The notes: generated from the sequence alone by a model not told the origin. DNA of 64,000 bases from Chitinophagales bacterium (GCA_020636535.1 JACJXT010000013.1:310001-374000); one strand, 5' to 3'; positions 44,975-53,883 are shown, counted from the first letter of the stretch. A program made the numbers and translations.

Positions 44975-46216
44975 ATGAAAACAGCAAACAGCAAACAGCA
45001 AACAGCAAAACTACTAGTAATAGTACTATTTGCTTTGTTAACTTTTAACGCTTGTAAAAAAGAAGAAGTGTTAAAACAAGAACCACAAACTAATTTAACA
45101 GCCGAGCAACAGCATCGTGCTAAAATTAATCAAGAAGCTGCTCTATTAATGGCAAAGATTGTTAAAGATCTAGCAGTAAGACAAGAAATTTACCAAAGCG
45201 TTAGAGCTATTACAAGCAAACACGAATGGAGAGACGAAGCCGTTTACTTTAAAGAAATTTTACCTAATAAGTGGAATACTATTTTAGACAAGCCAAGTAA
45301 AATTGCCGAAGCTATTTATAATGAGTTAGGAATAACAGCCAATGCTAATGCAAGAACTTTAGCAACACAAACACTTATTGATGAACTAGTAGAAAACGAT
45401 GTAGAGTTTTACTTTCCTTATCATGAAGATTATCCAACACCAGAAACATTTGCAGTAACTTACCAAGATGAGATTAAAGAAGAGGAAAATGATGGTTGGA
45501 AAATAGAAGGAGATGACGAAGAAGAATTAGCTGCTATATTGGTTAATGAAACATTAGCACTACAAGAACCAGTATTAGTTATAGGTCAGTTTGATAATAA
45601 CAGAATAGCTCCTATCGAGATATATGAAGAAGTAGATCCATATGACCCAAATAGTGGTAGCACTTCAGGAAGCGGAACAACAACTAGCTCAACAAGTACT
45701 ATTTTAGATCCAATGTATGTTAACTTAGGAAGATTTAAATATACTAGTGACCATGAAGGATTTTTAATGGGTGGCCCAGAGTTTAGGTTTTATATAGCAA
45801 AAGCTCCTTTAAATATTAATAATTCCAATAGTACAGTTAATGCAAGTAACTTACAAGGAAGAAATTTTAGTAGAAAAGATAAAGGAAAGTGGTTTACACT
45901 AAACTATATTTGGGATCATTCATGGAATATTTTGGAATTCAACCAAGTGTTTGGGATTTATGAAGATGATGGTGGTCTAAAAGAATGGATAAATTTAAAT
46001 ATTAATGTTGAAGCTGAAATAGCTGGAATTAGAATACCTTTTAGTGTTAATATAAATATAGGCAATAAAGATGACCATGTTGGTCATACTACATATGATA
46101 GAATAATGTTCTATAATACGAATAAATTAAACTCTAATCTTGGAAATGGAACTGAACAAAGTTGGCCAATATATAATATGAATGGTGTTCAATTTACACT
46201 ACCAATTATCTATTAA
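44975..46216 (+). CDS. Lipoprotein of unknown function with heptanucleotide repeat at its start, 413 aa
   Basis: From ATG 44975: basic N-terminus, hydrophobic core and lipobox at Cys27 (LTFNAC), then KKEE. A TTG 66 nt upstream is in frame but would give a second hydrophobic segment and is less likely. The first codons contain four tandem AACAGCA units (44980-45007). Residues about 35-210 are helical and charged; a Ser/Thr/Gly linker (SGSTSGSGTTTSSTST) near 228 leads to a beta-rich C-terminal domain. No family recognised. It is followed after 11 nt by an outer-membrane barrel gene, and both probably belong to one transcript. Confidence 0.7.
   Translation: MKTANSKQQTAKLLVIVLFALLTFNACKKEEVLKQEPQTNLTAEQQHRAKINQEAALLMAKIVKDLAVRQEIYQSVRAITSKHEWRDEAVYFKEILPNKWNTILDKPSKIAEAIYNELGITANANARTLATQTLIDELVENDVEFYFPYHEDYPTPETFAVTYQDEIKEEENDGWKIEGDDEEELAAILVNETLALQEPVLVIGQFDNNRIAPIEIYEEVDPYDPNSGSTSGSGTTTSSTSTILDPMYVNLGRFKYTSDHEGFLMGGPEFRFYIAKAPLNINNSNSTVNASNLQGRNFSRKDKGKWFTLNYIWDHSWNILEFNQVFGIYEDDGGLKEWINLNINVEAEIAGIRIPFSVNINIGNKDDHVGHTTYDRIMFYNTNKLNSNLGNGTEQSWPIYNMNGVQFTLPIIY
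44980..45007 (+). repeat. Heptanucleotide tandem repeat (AACAGCA)x4 inside a start region
   Basis: Four perfect copies directly after the ATG of the lipoprotein gene. A gain or loss of one 7-nt unit would shift the frame within the first ten codons. Confidence 0.85.
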
Positions 46217-46227
46217 TAAATATAATT

Positions 46228-46926
46228 ATGAAATACAAATATTTAGTAATTATCATATTGATATTTAATTGTGTACAGGTTTCTGCAAAAAATGATTCTA
46301 TATCAATAATAAAAAGGCATAATATTGGCGGCAATATGTATTATAATAAACATAATCAATACTTTACGAATGGGTTTATGTTTGATGTAAATTATGAATA
46401 TGTATTTAATCGTTGGATTGGCTTACAAACTTCTTTAGGGTTTAATAGAGCAAAAAGAAATTTAAATGATTGGAAAGAGAATTACTTAGATGGTATAAAT
46501 GGTAGTATTAGTTTTGACAAGAAAGTTCCAAGTCTAACTTCTAGTATATTATTAAACATAAAAGGAAATTTTTATTGCATTAACAATACTAAAAGCAAAC
46601 TTAAGCTTGGGTTAGCTATTGAATATAGAAATATAACAGATGTAATTACTTCTGGGATAGTAGATTTGCAACCTAATGGAAGTTCAGCACCAGAATTAAT
46701 AATTACTCAAACTTTTTTTGAGCAATATAATGACCTAGGAATTTCAAGTAATATTTGTTATACTTATATTTTAAAAAACAATATAGGATTGAATTTTTCT
46801 TTTGGGTACAATCATTATTTTACAGATTTAAGTAAAAGAGCTTACGACAGAGAAAAAAATGAAAAATATAGAACAGGAGGTAGTAGCTTTCTAAAAGCAG
46901 GAATTGGCATCTCCTATCAATTTTAA
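46228..46926 (+). CDS. Outer-membrane beta-barrel protein, 232 aa
   Basis: Signal peptide (MKYKYLVIIILIFNCVQVSA) and alternating amphipathic strands with aromatic girdle residues, ending in GIGISYQF, the C-terminal Phe typical of barrels. Size and pattern fit the small eight-stranded OprF/OmpW-like PorT-type barrels of Bacteroidota. Its last codons and downstream 45 nt are nearly identical to those of the third barrel gene at 48.3 kb, showing a recent duplication or gene conversion. Confidence 0.75.
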   Translation: MKYKYLVIIILIFNCVQVSAKNDSISIIKRHNIGGNMYYNKHNQYFTNGFMFDVNYEYVFNRWIGLQTSLGFNRAKRNLNDWKENYLDGINGSISFDKKVPSLTSSILLNIKGNFYCINNTKSKLKLGLAIEYRNITDVITSGIVDLQPNGSSAPELIITQTFFEQYNDLGISSNICYTYILKNNIGLNFSFGYNHYFTDLSKRAYDREKNEKYRTGGSSFLKAGIGISYQF

Positions 46927-46939
46927 AAACCAAATATAA

Positions 46940-46974
46940 CATTGCCAAAGTTCTAAACTTTGGCAATGCTTTTT
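46940..46974 (+). terminator. CCAAAGTT hairpin B2
   Basis: Perfect 13-bp stem CATTGCCAAAGTT / AACTTTGGCAATG (46940-46952, 46956-46968) with a CTA loop, then CTTTTT: a good intrinsic terminator 13 nt after the 232-aa barrel gene. Confidence 0.85.
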
Positions 46975-46986
46975 AAAACTAAAACC

Positions 46987-47681
46987 ATGAATAAATTTGT
47001 TTTTTGTATTTTTCTATTGCTTTGTTCTGGTATACAAGCAAAAGAAAAAGCACCTAAACCACAAAATAGGTTTTCTATTACTTCTGGCATTGGTCTATCG
47101 TATAGTATTTGGAATAAAGTATTAGACTTTGAAGCACCTGCAGGCCAGAATACAGGACTTATAGATTTACAAAGAAAAAAGCCGATTGGTTTTAATTTGT
47201 TTGGAGAGTTTAATATAATGCTAAGAAGAAATTTTTATATTTCTATGGGTATGGATTATAATAGGTTTGGTAGAAATTTTACATATGGAGACATACCACA
47301 AAATCCATTTCAACCAGACATTACATTTGATTATAACGGCAAAATGGTAGATAGATATTTGCAACGCAAATAACTTTTAATAAAAAGTTTACATTTAAAA
47401 AGAATTCCATACATCTTGGTACTGGTATATTATTTAGTTTCATAAGAACACCAAATATAAATTTAATATATAATAATACTCCATATCCATCTTTTGTTGG
47501 AATATCAGATTTGAAAGTAACAGAATTTGGATTACCTTTTCAATTAGCTTATGAATACGCTATTAATGATAAGTTTAGCATAGGCATCAAATCGCAATTT
47601 CAATATTTGCTTTCTGTGCAAAGTGCCGAACATATTTATTTTACACCTTATTTAAGATATACTATACAAAAAAGAGAGTAA
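46987..47681 (+). pseudogene. Frameshifted outer-membrane barrel gene (second of three)
   Basis: ATG 46987 opens a signal peptide (MNKFVFCIFLLLCSGIQA) and barrel strands (FSITSGIGLSYSIWNKV, FYISMGMDYNRFGRNF) and stops at 47371-47373. In the +2 frame the barrel resumes at once: FTFKKNSIHLGTGILFSF from 47388, then LPFQLAYEYAINDKFSIG, to TAA 47679-47681 (ending YLRYTIQKRE). One indel near 47355-47372 restores a protein of about 230 aa. No homopolymer lies at the break. Confidence 0.8.
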
Positions 47682-47688
47682 AAGAATA

Positions 47689-48354
47689 ATGAGAGCTAAA
47701 TTTATAATAATACTCACATTATTAGTATTTTGTATAGATAGTAATGCAAAAGATAGTATACCAATAAATAATAAACACAGTATACAACCAAGCTTAGAAG
47801 TAAGTTTTATTTCTGGAAAACCTACGGTTTATGTTGGTCTTGGTTTGGGCTTAAATTACAGCCTATAATTTTCATAAATATGTAGCTATTGAAAATGAAT
47901 TACTATATACACATGGTTTTAAAACTAGCAACGATATGGTTGTTTTTCCTAGTGTTGATATTTTAATTGGCGAATATAGATTTACACCAGTAAAAACTCA
48001 ACTAGTAGTTTTAGTACATATTTAAAAAGTTATTTACTAAACAAACCTAATAATAAACTATCTCTAGGTTTGGGTATTACCACTCGTGGTACTTTTGATA
48101 GAAGAAATGATTATATAGAATATTATTTTATGGGAAGCGATAATTACAAAGTAGAATCTAATAATTATAAATATTTTGGATTGGGTTGTATTATAAACAC
48201 AGCATATGAAGTTAGAATTAAAGATAACTTAAGTTACAAAACAGAGTTTGGTTGGCGTGGCTTTTTAAGCGAAAAAAAGAAAACAGATTTTAACTATAGG
48301 TCTTCAGGTTCTAATATGATGTATTTAAAACTTGGCATCTCCTATCAATTTTAA
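47689..48354 (+). pseudogene. Outer-membrane barrel gene with two frameshifts (third of three)
   Basis: Starts at ATG 47689 (MRAKFIIILTLLVFCIDSNA signal peptide) and reads GLGLGLNYSL before a stop near 47866. A second frame carries HKYVAIENELLYTHGF to a stop near 48025. A third frame carries TSSFSTYLKSYLLNKP, GLGITTRGTFDRR and ends LGISYQF at 48354. Two indels, near 47865 and 48003, are needed to restore it. The protein family is the same as the two preceding genes, with the same C-terminal SYQF. Confidence 0.8.
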
Positions 48355-48368
48355 AAACTAAATATAGC

Positions 48369-48402
48369 TTGCCAAAGTTTAGAACTTTGGCAATGCTTTT
48401 TT
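48369..48402 (+). terminator. CCAAAGTT hairpin B3
   Basis: 11-bp stem TTGCCAAAGTT / AACTTTGGCAA (48369-48379, 48383-48393) with loop TAG, the reverse complement of the CTA loop in B1/B2, followed by TGCTTTTTT. Ends the barrel gene array. Confidence 0.8.
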
Positions 48403-48425
48403 CTGTATATCTTAAATACAAGCAG

Positions 48426-48433
48426 TATCTTTG
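48426..48433 (+). promoter_or_regulatory. -7 box of the CoA-binding protein gene
   Basis: TATCTTTG, an exact match, 5 nt before ATG 48439. Confidence 0.5.
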
Positions 48434-48438
48434 TTTAT

Positions 48439-48798
48439 ATGAAAAAAACAATAGTACTTGGTGCAAGTTTAAAACCAGATAGATATAGCAACAGAGCAGT
48501 GCAAAAATTAAAAGCTAATGATATTGAAACTATAGCACTTGGTTTTGAAAATGGAATGATTGGAAATATTCCTGTAGAAACAGACTGGAAAAATTATGAA
48601 GATATACATACTATTTCATTGTATTTAAATCCAACAAGACAAACACAGTACTACGATTATATTTTAGCACAGCAACCTAAACGAATTATTTTTAATCCAG
48701 GAACAGAAAACGCAGAATTACAACAATTAGCACAAGCACAAAATATTGAAACATTAGATGCTTGTACCTTAGTGTTATTGAGTATTGGAAAGTATTGA
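48439..48798 (+). CDS. CoA-binding (YccU-like) Rossmann protein
   Basis: 119 aa single domain: TIVLGASLKPDRYSNRAVQKL is the dinucleotide-type loop of the CoA_binding_2 family, followed by ISLYLNPTRQTQYYDYIL, IIFNPGTENAEL and a C-terminal CTLVLL. The family binds CoA in the cytoplasm; its physiological role is poorly known. Its own -7 box lies directly in front, so it is separate from the barrel genes. Confidence 0.88.
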   Translation: MKKTIVLGASLKPDRYSNRAVQKLKANDIETIALGFENGMIGNIPVETDWKNYEDIHTISLYLNPTRQTQYYDYILAQQPKRIIFNPGTENAELQQLAQAQNIETLDACTLVLLSIGKY

Positions 48799-48960
48799 TA
48801 TACAAAATCACTGTGAGGTTTTGTAATCTTTAGTCATATACAATTTAAATTATTAGTTGCAATTCGAGTAAAATTTATCTTTAATACCAATTGATTAATT
48901 TCTCTTGATATTTTAATTATTAATTATTATTCATTCTTGTAGTACAATAGCCAAAATGCT

Positions 48961-48968
48961 TAATTTTG
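48961..48968 (+). promoter_or_regulatory. -7 box of aspS
   Basis: TAATTTTG matches TAnnTTTG, 18 nt upstream of ATG 48987. Confidence 0.5.
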
Positions 48969-48986
48969 TAAGGAAAATATTTTACT

Positions 48987-50732
48987 ATGTTCAGAACAAA
49001 TACTTGTGGCGAATTAAATCTACAACACTTAAATCAAGAAGTTACTTTAGCTGGTTGGATACAAAAAACAAGAGATTTTGGAGGAATGACTTTCGTCGAT
49101 TTAAGAGATAGATATGGCATTACACAACTCGTTTTCAATATGGAAACCAACAAAGAACTATGCGAGTTAGCAAGAACTTTAGGTAGAGAGTTTGTTATTC
49201 AAACTAAAGGAAAAGTAGTAGAACGAAGCAATAAAAATCCAAATATGCCAACTGGTGATATTGAAATTATTGTTAGTGAACTCAATATTTTATCTAAAGC
49301 AAAAACACCTCCTTTTACTATAGAAAATGATACTGATGGCGGCGAAGATTTGAGAATGCAATATCGTTATCTAGATTTAAGACGCAACGAAGTCAAAGAC
49401 AAAATCATGTTCAGACATCAAGTAGGTCATGTAGTTAGAAACTTCTTAAACGAACAAGGTTTTTTAGATATCGAAACACCTTTTTTAATTAAGTCAACGC
49501 CAGAAGGTGCTAGAGATTTCGTAGTGCCAAGCAGAATGAATCCAGGTCAGTTTTATGCCTTGCCACAATCACCACAAACATTTAAGCAATTGCTTATGGT
49601 TTCTGGATTTGATAAATACTATCAAATTACAAGATGTTTTAGAGATGAAGATTTAAGAGCAGACAGACAACCAGAGTTTACACAAATTGACTGCGAAATG
49701 GCTTTTGTTGAACAAGAAGATATTTTAAATGTATTTGAAAATTTAACAAAAGAAGTATTTAAAAAAGTTAAAGGCATTGAGCTAGGTGATTTTCCTAGAA
49801 TGTCGTATGATGAAGCGATGCAGAAGTATGGAAGTGATAAACCAGATTTGCGTTTTGATATGCAGTTTGTAGAAATAAACGATGTAGCAAAAGGAAAAGG
49901 TTTTCAAGTCTTCGATGATGCAGAATTAGTAATCGCTATTAATGCAGCGAATTCTAGTGAATATACCAGAAAACAAATTGATGCATTAACCGATTTTGTT
50001 AAACGACCACAAATTGGTGCTAAAGGTTTAATCTATTTAAAATGGAATAACGATGGTAGTTTAAAATCATCTGTAGATAAATTTTTTACCGAAGAAGATT
50101 TAAAACTTTGGGCTACTAAAGCAAATATGCAACAAGGCGATATGTTATTGGTTTTATCTGGCGAAAAAGATAAAGTGCGTAAGCAAATGAATGAGTTGCG
50201 TTTAGAAATGGGCAATCAATTAGGTTTAAGAAAAAAAGGCGAATTCAAACCACTTTGGGTTGTAGACTTTCCTTTGTTAGAATTTGATGAAGACAGCAAC
50301 AGATGGTTTGCCATGCATCATCCATTTACATCACCAAAAAAAGAAGACATCGAAAAATTATATTCCAATCCAGGTGCAGTTAGAGCAGATGCTTACGATT
50401 TAGCCATTAATGGTGTAGAAATTGGCGGTGGTTCTATTAGAATCTACGACAAAACACTACAAGCAAAAATGTTTGAACGCTTAGGATTTACAGACGAAGA
50501 AGCTAAAAAACAATTTGGCTTTTTAATGAATGCATTTGAATATGGTGCACCACCACATGGTGGCTTGGCTTTTGGTTTCGATAGATTGTGTGCAGTATTA
50601 AATGGTGTAGAATCTATACGAGACTTTATTGCTTTTCCAAAAAACAATTCAGGTAGAGATGTAATGTTAGATGCACCAAGCACAATTGATGATGCACAAC
50701 TAAAAGAATTGAGCTTAAAAACTACAGTTTAG
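48987..50732 (+). CDS. aspS: Aspartyl-tRNA synthetase
   Basis: 581 aa. OB-fold anticodon-binding domain (about 1-100, VTLAGWIQKTRDFGGMTFVDLRDRYG), class II core with DLRMQYRYLDLRRNEV, motif 2 CFRDEDLRADRQPEFTQID, a bacterial GAD insertion (about 285-410) and motif 3 near GLAFGFDRLCAVLNG. Full length and intact. Charges tRNA-Asp. Monocistronic. Confidence 0.98.
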   Translation: MFRTNTCGELNLQHLNQEVTLAGWIQKTRDFGGMTFVDLRDRYGITQLVFNMETNKELCELARTLGREFVIQTKGKVVERSNKNPNMPTGDIEIIVSELNILSKAKTPPFTIENDTDGGEDLRMQYRYLDLRRNEVKDKIMFRHQVGHVVRNFLNEQGFLDIETPFLIKSTPEGARDFVVPSRMNPGQFYALPQSPQTFKQLLMVSGFDKYYQITRCFRDEDLRADRQPEFTQIDCEMAFVEQEDILNVFENLTKEVFKKVKGIELGDFPRMSYDEAMQKYGSDKPDLRFDMQFVEINDVAKGKGFQVFDDAELVIAINAANSSEYTRKQIDALTDFVKRPQIGAKGLIYLKWNNDGSLKSSVDKFFTEEDLKLWATKANMQQGDMLLVLSGEKDKVRKQMNELRLEMGNQLGLRKKGEFKPLWVVDFPLLEFDEDSNRWFAMHHPFTSPKKEDIEKLYSNPGAVRADAYDLAINGVEIGGGSIRIYDKTLQAKMFERLGFTDEEAKKQFGFLMNAFEYGAPPHGGLAFGFDRLCAVLNGVESIRDFIAFPKNNSGRDVMLDAPSTIDDAQLKELSLKTTV

Positions 50733-50961
50733 TTTTTTATAATACATAATTGCAATGATACATTAGTTTATTAGAAGTGCGTAGCACTTCAACCTTATTA
50801 GAAAAACTAAAGAAATAGCACAATGCTGCGTAGCTGCATAATCTTATATTCAGAGTAGAGTCTCTACGGTAAAAAACTATAATTATATTCTCAGCAGAGT
50901 CTCTCAAAGAGGACTCTGCGATAAAAAATCAAATTACATTTTGTTTACTCGAAAAAGAATA
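50733..50961. repeat. Repeat-rich spacer between aspS and the TetR gene, with element copy A3
   Basis: No gene. Contains copy A3 of the paired-hairpin element: GAAGTGC-GTA-GCACTTC (50774-50790), AACCTTATTAGAAA, and ATGCTGC-GTA-GCTGCAT (50823-50839), the two hairpins starting 49 nt apart exactly as in copy A1. A further imperfect hairpin GCAGAGTC/GACTCTGC lies at 50894-50919. Confidence 0.75.
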
Positions 50962-50998
50962 CTATCTTTATCTATCTACTAGTAGATAGATAAAGATA
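50940..50998 (+). promoter_or_regulatory. TetR promoter with an overlapping 36-bp palindromic operator
   Basis: TTTG (50940-50943), 19 nt, TATCTTTA (50963-50970) is a Bacteroidota promoter with one mismatch. From 50963 to 50998 runs a perfect 36-bp palindrome centred on CTAG (half-site TATCTTTATCTATCTACT), covering the -7 box, the start site and the first base of the ATG. A bound dimer would block transcription directly. Confidence 0.85.
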
Positions 50999-51558
50999 TG
51001 GATACAAAAGAACAAATAATTGCTATAGCTAATAATCTTATAATTGCCAATGGTTATAATGCTTTTAGTTATCACGACATTGCTAAAACATTAGGTATAA
51101 AGACTTCTTCTATTCACTATCATTTTCCTACAAAAAGTAATTTAGGAATTGCTGTTATACAAAATCATCAATATATTTTTCATCAAACTATAATGAAAAC
51201 CAAAGAGGAATCAGCACTTAAAAAATTAAATAAACTATTTGCTTACTACAAACAACTCATTACAACACAAAAAGTTTGTATTGTTGGTGCTTTAACTTCT
51301 GACATTAACACTTTAGATACTACTTTAAAGGAAGAAGTTTTAGTTTTTTCTAAACAAATTATAAAATGGACCACTGAAATTTTAAAAGAAGGACAAACTC
51401 AAAAAATATTCAAGCCAATACAACATACTACATTAAAAGCAAAGCAAATTGTTATTAGTTTAATGGCTTTAGTACAAGTTGCAAGAATAGAAAATAGTCA
51501 AAATGATTTTAATCAAATGACAAAAATGATTTTAAATGAATTATTAATTAAAAAATAA
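50998..51558 (+). CDS. TetR/AcrR family repressor
   Basis: 186 aa. N-terminal helix-turn-helix (about 22-48): YNAFSYHDIAKTLGIKTSSI then HYHFPTKSNLGIAVI, the canonical TetR recognition helix. The ligand-binding C-terminal domain is helical with GALTSDINTLDTTLKEEVLV. It begins inside the perfect palindrome, which must be its operator, and precedes a hydrolase by 9 nt. Predicted to repress itself and the hydrolase until an unknown small molecule binds. Confidence 0.92.
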   Translation: MDTKEQIIAIANNLIIANGYNAFSYHDIAKTLGIKTSSIHYHFPTKSNLGIAVIQNHQYIFHQTIMKTKEESALKKLNKLFAYYKQLITTQKVCIVGALTSDINTLDTTLKEEVLVFSKQIIKWTTEILKEGQTQKIFKPIQHTTLKAKQIVISLMALVQVARIENSQNDFNQMTKMILNELLIKK

Positions 51559-51567
51559 ATAATACAT

Positions 51568-52428
51568 ATGACTCAAGAAAACTTTGAAGTAATTTGTAAT
51601 GATGGTGTACCACTTAATGGAACACTGCTAGTACCAAAAAATCCAAAAGCAGTCATACAATTCAATTGCGGAACAGCTACACCAACAAAATTTTATCTTC
51701 CTTTTTTAACTTTCTTAGCAGAAAATGGTTATCTCTGTTGCCTATGGAATTACAGAGGAAGCAATCCAAACGACAACTTAAAAAACTGTGATTATACTTA
51801 TTCAGATTACGGACAAAAAGATATGCCTGCAATAAAAAAATATTTGCAAAACAAATTTCCAACTTTACCTTTTATTTTCATGGGACACAGTGCTGGTGGA
51901 CAACAAATTGGTTTTATTGAAGATCTAAGTAATGTTGCAGGAGTAATTAATATAGCAGTTTCTACAGGTTACTATCCTAATATGCCATTGCCTTACCGAC
52001 TAAAAGCGTATTTTTTCTTTTATGTTTTTTCACCAATAAGTGTTTTAAAAAATGGATTTGTAAATGCAAAACCTTTTGGCTTTATGGAAAACTTACCTAA
52101 AAAGGTGGTTTTTGAATGGAGAGATTGGCTAGAAAAAGACAATTATTTTTTTGATAAAAAATTTTATGGTAAGACTGTTCCTATTGGTCATTATCAAAAT
52201 TTTGATTTTCCAATACATACTTACTATGCTGTAGATGATACTATTTCTAATACAAAAAACACACAATCGTTTTGGCGAAATGTAAAAAGTAAAAAAGCAA
52301 TTACTTTTTCAGAATTGAAACCAAGCGACTTTGGACTGAAAAAAATTGATCATTTTGGTTATTTCAAAAAATCTATGAAAGACACACTTTGGGTAGATAT
52401 AGTAAAACGACTAGATAAGTTAGTTTGA
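51568..52428 (+). CDS. Alpha/beta hydrolase (COG4757-like)
   Basis: 286 aa. Nucleophile elbow GHSAGG with Ser108; candidate acid Asp223/224 (YAVDDTIS) and His262 (KIDHFGYF). Begins with a substrate-side strand DGVPLNGTLLVPK and has RGSNPND. These match a family of predicted cytoplasmic esterases whose last motif is I(G/D)HFGFF. Co-transcribed with the TetR regulator, so it is likely an inducible esterase for the same unknown compound. Confidence 0.85.
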   Translation: MTQENFEVICNDGVPLNGTLLVPKNPKAVIQFNCGTATPTKFYLPFLTFLAENGYLCCLWNYRGSNPNDNLKNCDYTYSDYGQKDMPAIKKYLQNKFPTLPFIFMGHSAGGQQIGFIEDLSNVAGVINIAVSTGYYPNMPLPYRLKAYFFFYVFSPISVLKNGFVNAKPFGFMENLPKKVVFEWRDWLEKDNYFFDKKFYGKTVPIGHYQNFDFPIHTYYAVDDTISNTKNTQSFWRNVKSKKAITFSELKPSDFGLKKIDHFGYFKKSMKDTLWVDIVKRLDKLV

Positions 52429-52552
52429 AAATGAATAAAAGCACAGACCAAAGCAAAATTGTCTTAAATGCTGCTTGTCCTGAATTTATTTCAGTATCTA
52501 GTTCGTTTTGTCTGTTTGCCAACAGGTAAATGTCAAGACAAAAATAACAATA
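52429..52552. repeat. Short intergenic remnant of dispersed palindromes
   Basis: A CTGAA/TTCAG hairpin (52480-52494) in TCCTGAATTTATTTCAG and a CTGTT/AACAG hairpin at 52512-52525 resemble decayed members of the palindromes at 11.3 kb and 55.3 kb. No gene. Confidence 0.4.
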
Positions 52553-53854
52553 CTAAAATTGCATTGTTCTAATCTTTTTATGCAACATCAGTTCATTAAT
52601 ATTAATAGCAAAGGTTATTTTTTGTTTTAATTTCGGATTATATATTTTATAGTAATCTTTAAAGTCTTTACTCATAGCAATTGGTAGGTAAAATTCAATG
52701 CCTCTGTTTAAGAAACTAAACACTAAACCTAAATCATACTGAAATCCTTTTATAGGAAAATCATTAATATTTCCATTCGAAAGTTTATTGTTAAACGAAT
52801 AACCAACATCAAAAAACAATTTAATAGGTACATAAGGTACAGGAAAATCAACTATAGTATTCAATGCAAATAAATAGTTTACGGTCTGACCAATATGTAC
52901 ACCATTTTGCGAACTAATCACTTTAAAATAGCCATCATTAGCACTAATTTGCTGACTAGCAAAACCTGTTTGCTCATTTCTACCAAAGTAATTGCCATCA
53001 TATAAATAATCTACTTCGCCTACTTTTCCACTTAAATTATAAGCATACTGAGTATTTAATCCAAAACGAAAATCTTTATCTCGCCATAAAAAACCACCAC
53101 CAAAAAAGCGTAAATGAACACCAGTTTTCCAATCTTTTAAACCATATTGTATAAATGAATTCGCTTCAAAACCAGTTTTTACATAATGCTTGCTTTGCTC
53201 TATAAAAACACCAAAACTAGAAGCATATTTTTGATGTTGCAGTTGTAAAGTATAAGCTAAAACATTAGCATAAAATTTATACAAAGTATCACTACTCGTT
53301 TGATAGCTATAAGCTTGTTCTAAAACATTATGGTTTACAAAACTCAATTGATGTTCTAAAGGAATTTTAGTTTTTTGTTCCTTGCTTTTAAATGCAATAT
53401 CAATTCGTGGAGCAATGGCATAATATTTTAGTGCTTTTGGCGTTAACTTATACGAAAACGATTTAAAATGTACACCAGCGTTCAAATTACTTATAATAGA
53501 GTTTTTGGGTTGCAGTTGATAATACAAATTCGCAACACCACTTACTTTTTTAGATTTTAATCCGTAGAGCAACAAACCAGAAAAATCTACATTTTTTACA
53601 GGTTGCTTTAGATTAATTAAACCAGCACCAAGCAATACACCATCATATTTATTGCCAATTATTGCAGGAAAAGCCATTGGTAATTCTCTGTCTTTCTTGT
53701 CTACCCAATTCAAATATTTTTGTTGGATATGATGTAGCTTATCGAACTTTATAGAGTCTTCTGTTGTTATAGATTCAGCGAAACTTAAATTCGAAAAAAT
53801 AAGCAACCAAAAAAACAATATGTGTATAACTATTTTACAACTTCTCATTAACAT
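52553..53854 (-). CDS. Outer-membrane beta-barrel protein (surface-antigen-like), 433 aa
   Basis: Two adjacent ATGs (53854, 53848); signal peptide IHILFFWLLIFSNLSFAES. The body is alternating amphipathic strands with turns rich in Asn/Asp/Gly, e.g. GFEANSFIQYGLKDWKTGV and VPIKLFFDVGYSFNNK, the pattern of a 14-16-strand barrel. No POTRA domain, so it is not BamA. The C-terminus (MLHKKIRTMQF) has a basic tail ending in Phe. Convergent with the hydrolase and divergent from the TPR gene. Confidence 0.72.
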   Translation of the reverse strand: MLMRSCKIVIHILFFWLLIFSNLSFAESITTEDSIKFDKLHHIQQKYLNWVDKKDRELPMAFPAIIGNKYDGVLLGAGLINLKQPVKNVDFSGLLLYGLKSKKVSGVANLYYQLQPKNSIISNLNAGVHFKSFSYKLTPKALKYYAIAPRIDIAFKSKEQKTKIPLEHQLSFVNHNVLEQAYSYQTSSDTLYKFYANVLAYTLQLQHQKYASSFGVFIEQSKHYVKTGFEANSFIQYGLKDWKTGVHLRFFGGGFLWRDKDFRFGLNTQYAYNLSGKVGEVDYLYDGNYFGRNEQTGFASQQISANDGYFKVISSQNGVHIGQTVNYLFALNTIVDFPVPYVPIKLFFDVGYSFNNKLSNGNINDFPIKGFQYDLGLVFSFLNRGIEFYLPIAMSKDFKDYYKIYNPKLKQKITFAININELMLHKKIRTMQF

Positions 53855-53883
53855 CCTTTAATTTAAAGATACAATTTAAATAT

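Noticed and set aside
46960..46986. Upstream start (TTG 46960) for the second barrel gene
   Set aside because: It falls inside terminator hairpin B2; the signal peptide begins at ATG 46987.
46987..48354. Frameshifts as programmed frameshifting
   Set aside because: No slippery heptamer or downstream structure at the breaks, and three are needed; decay or sequencing error is simpler.
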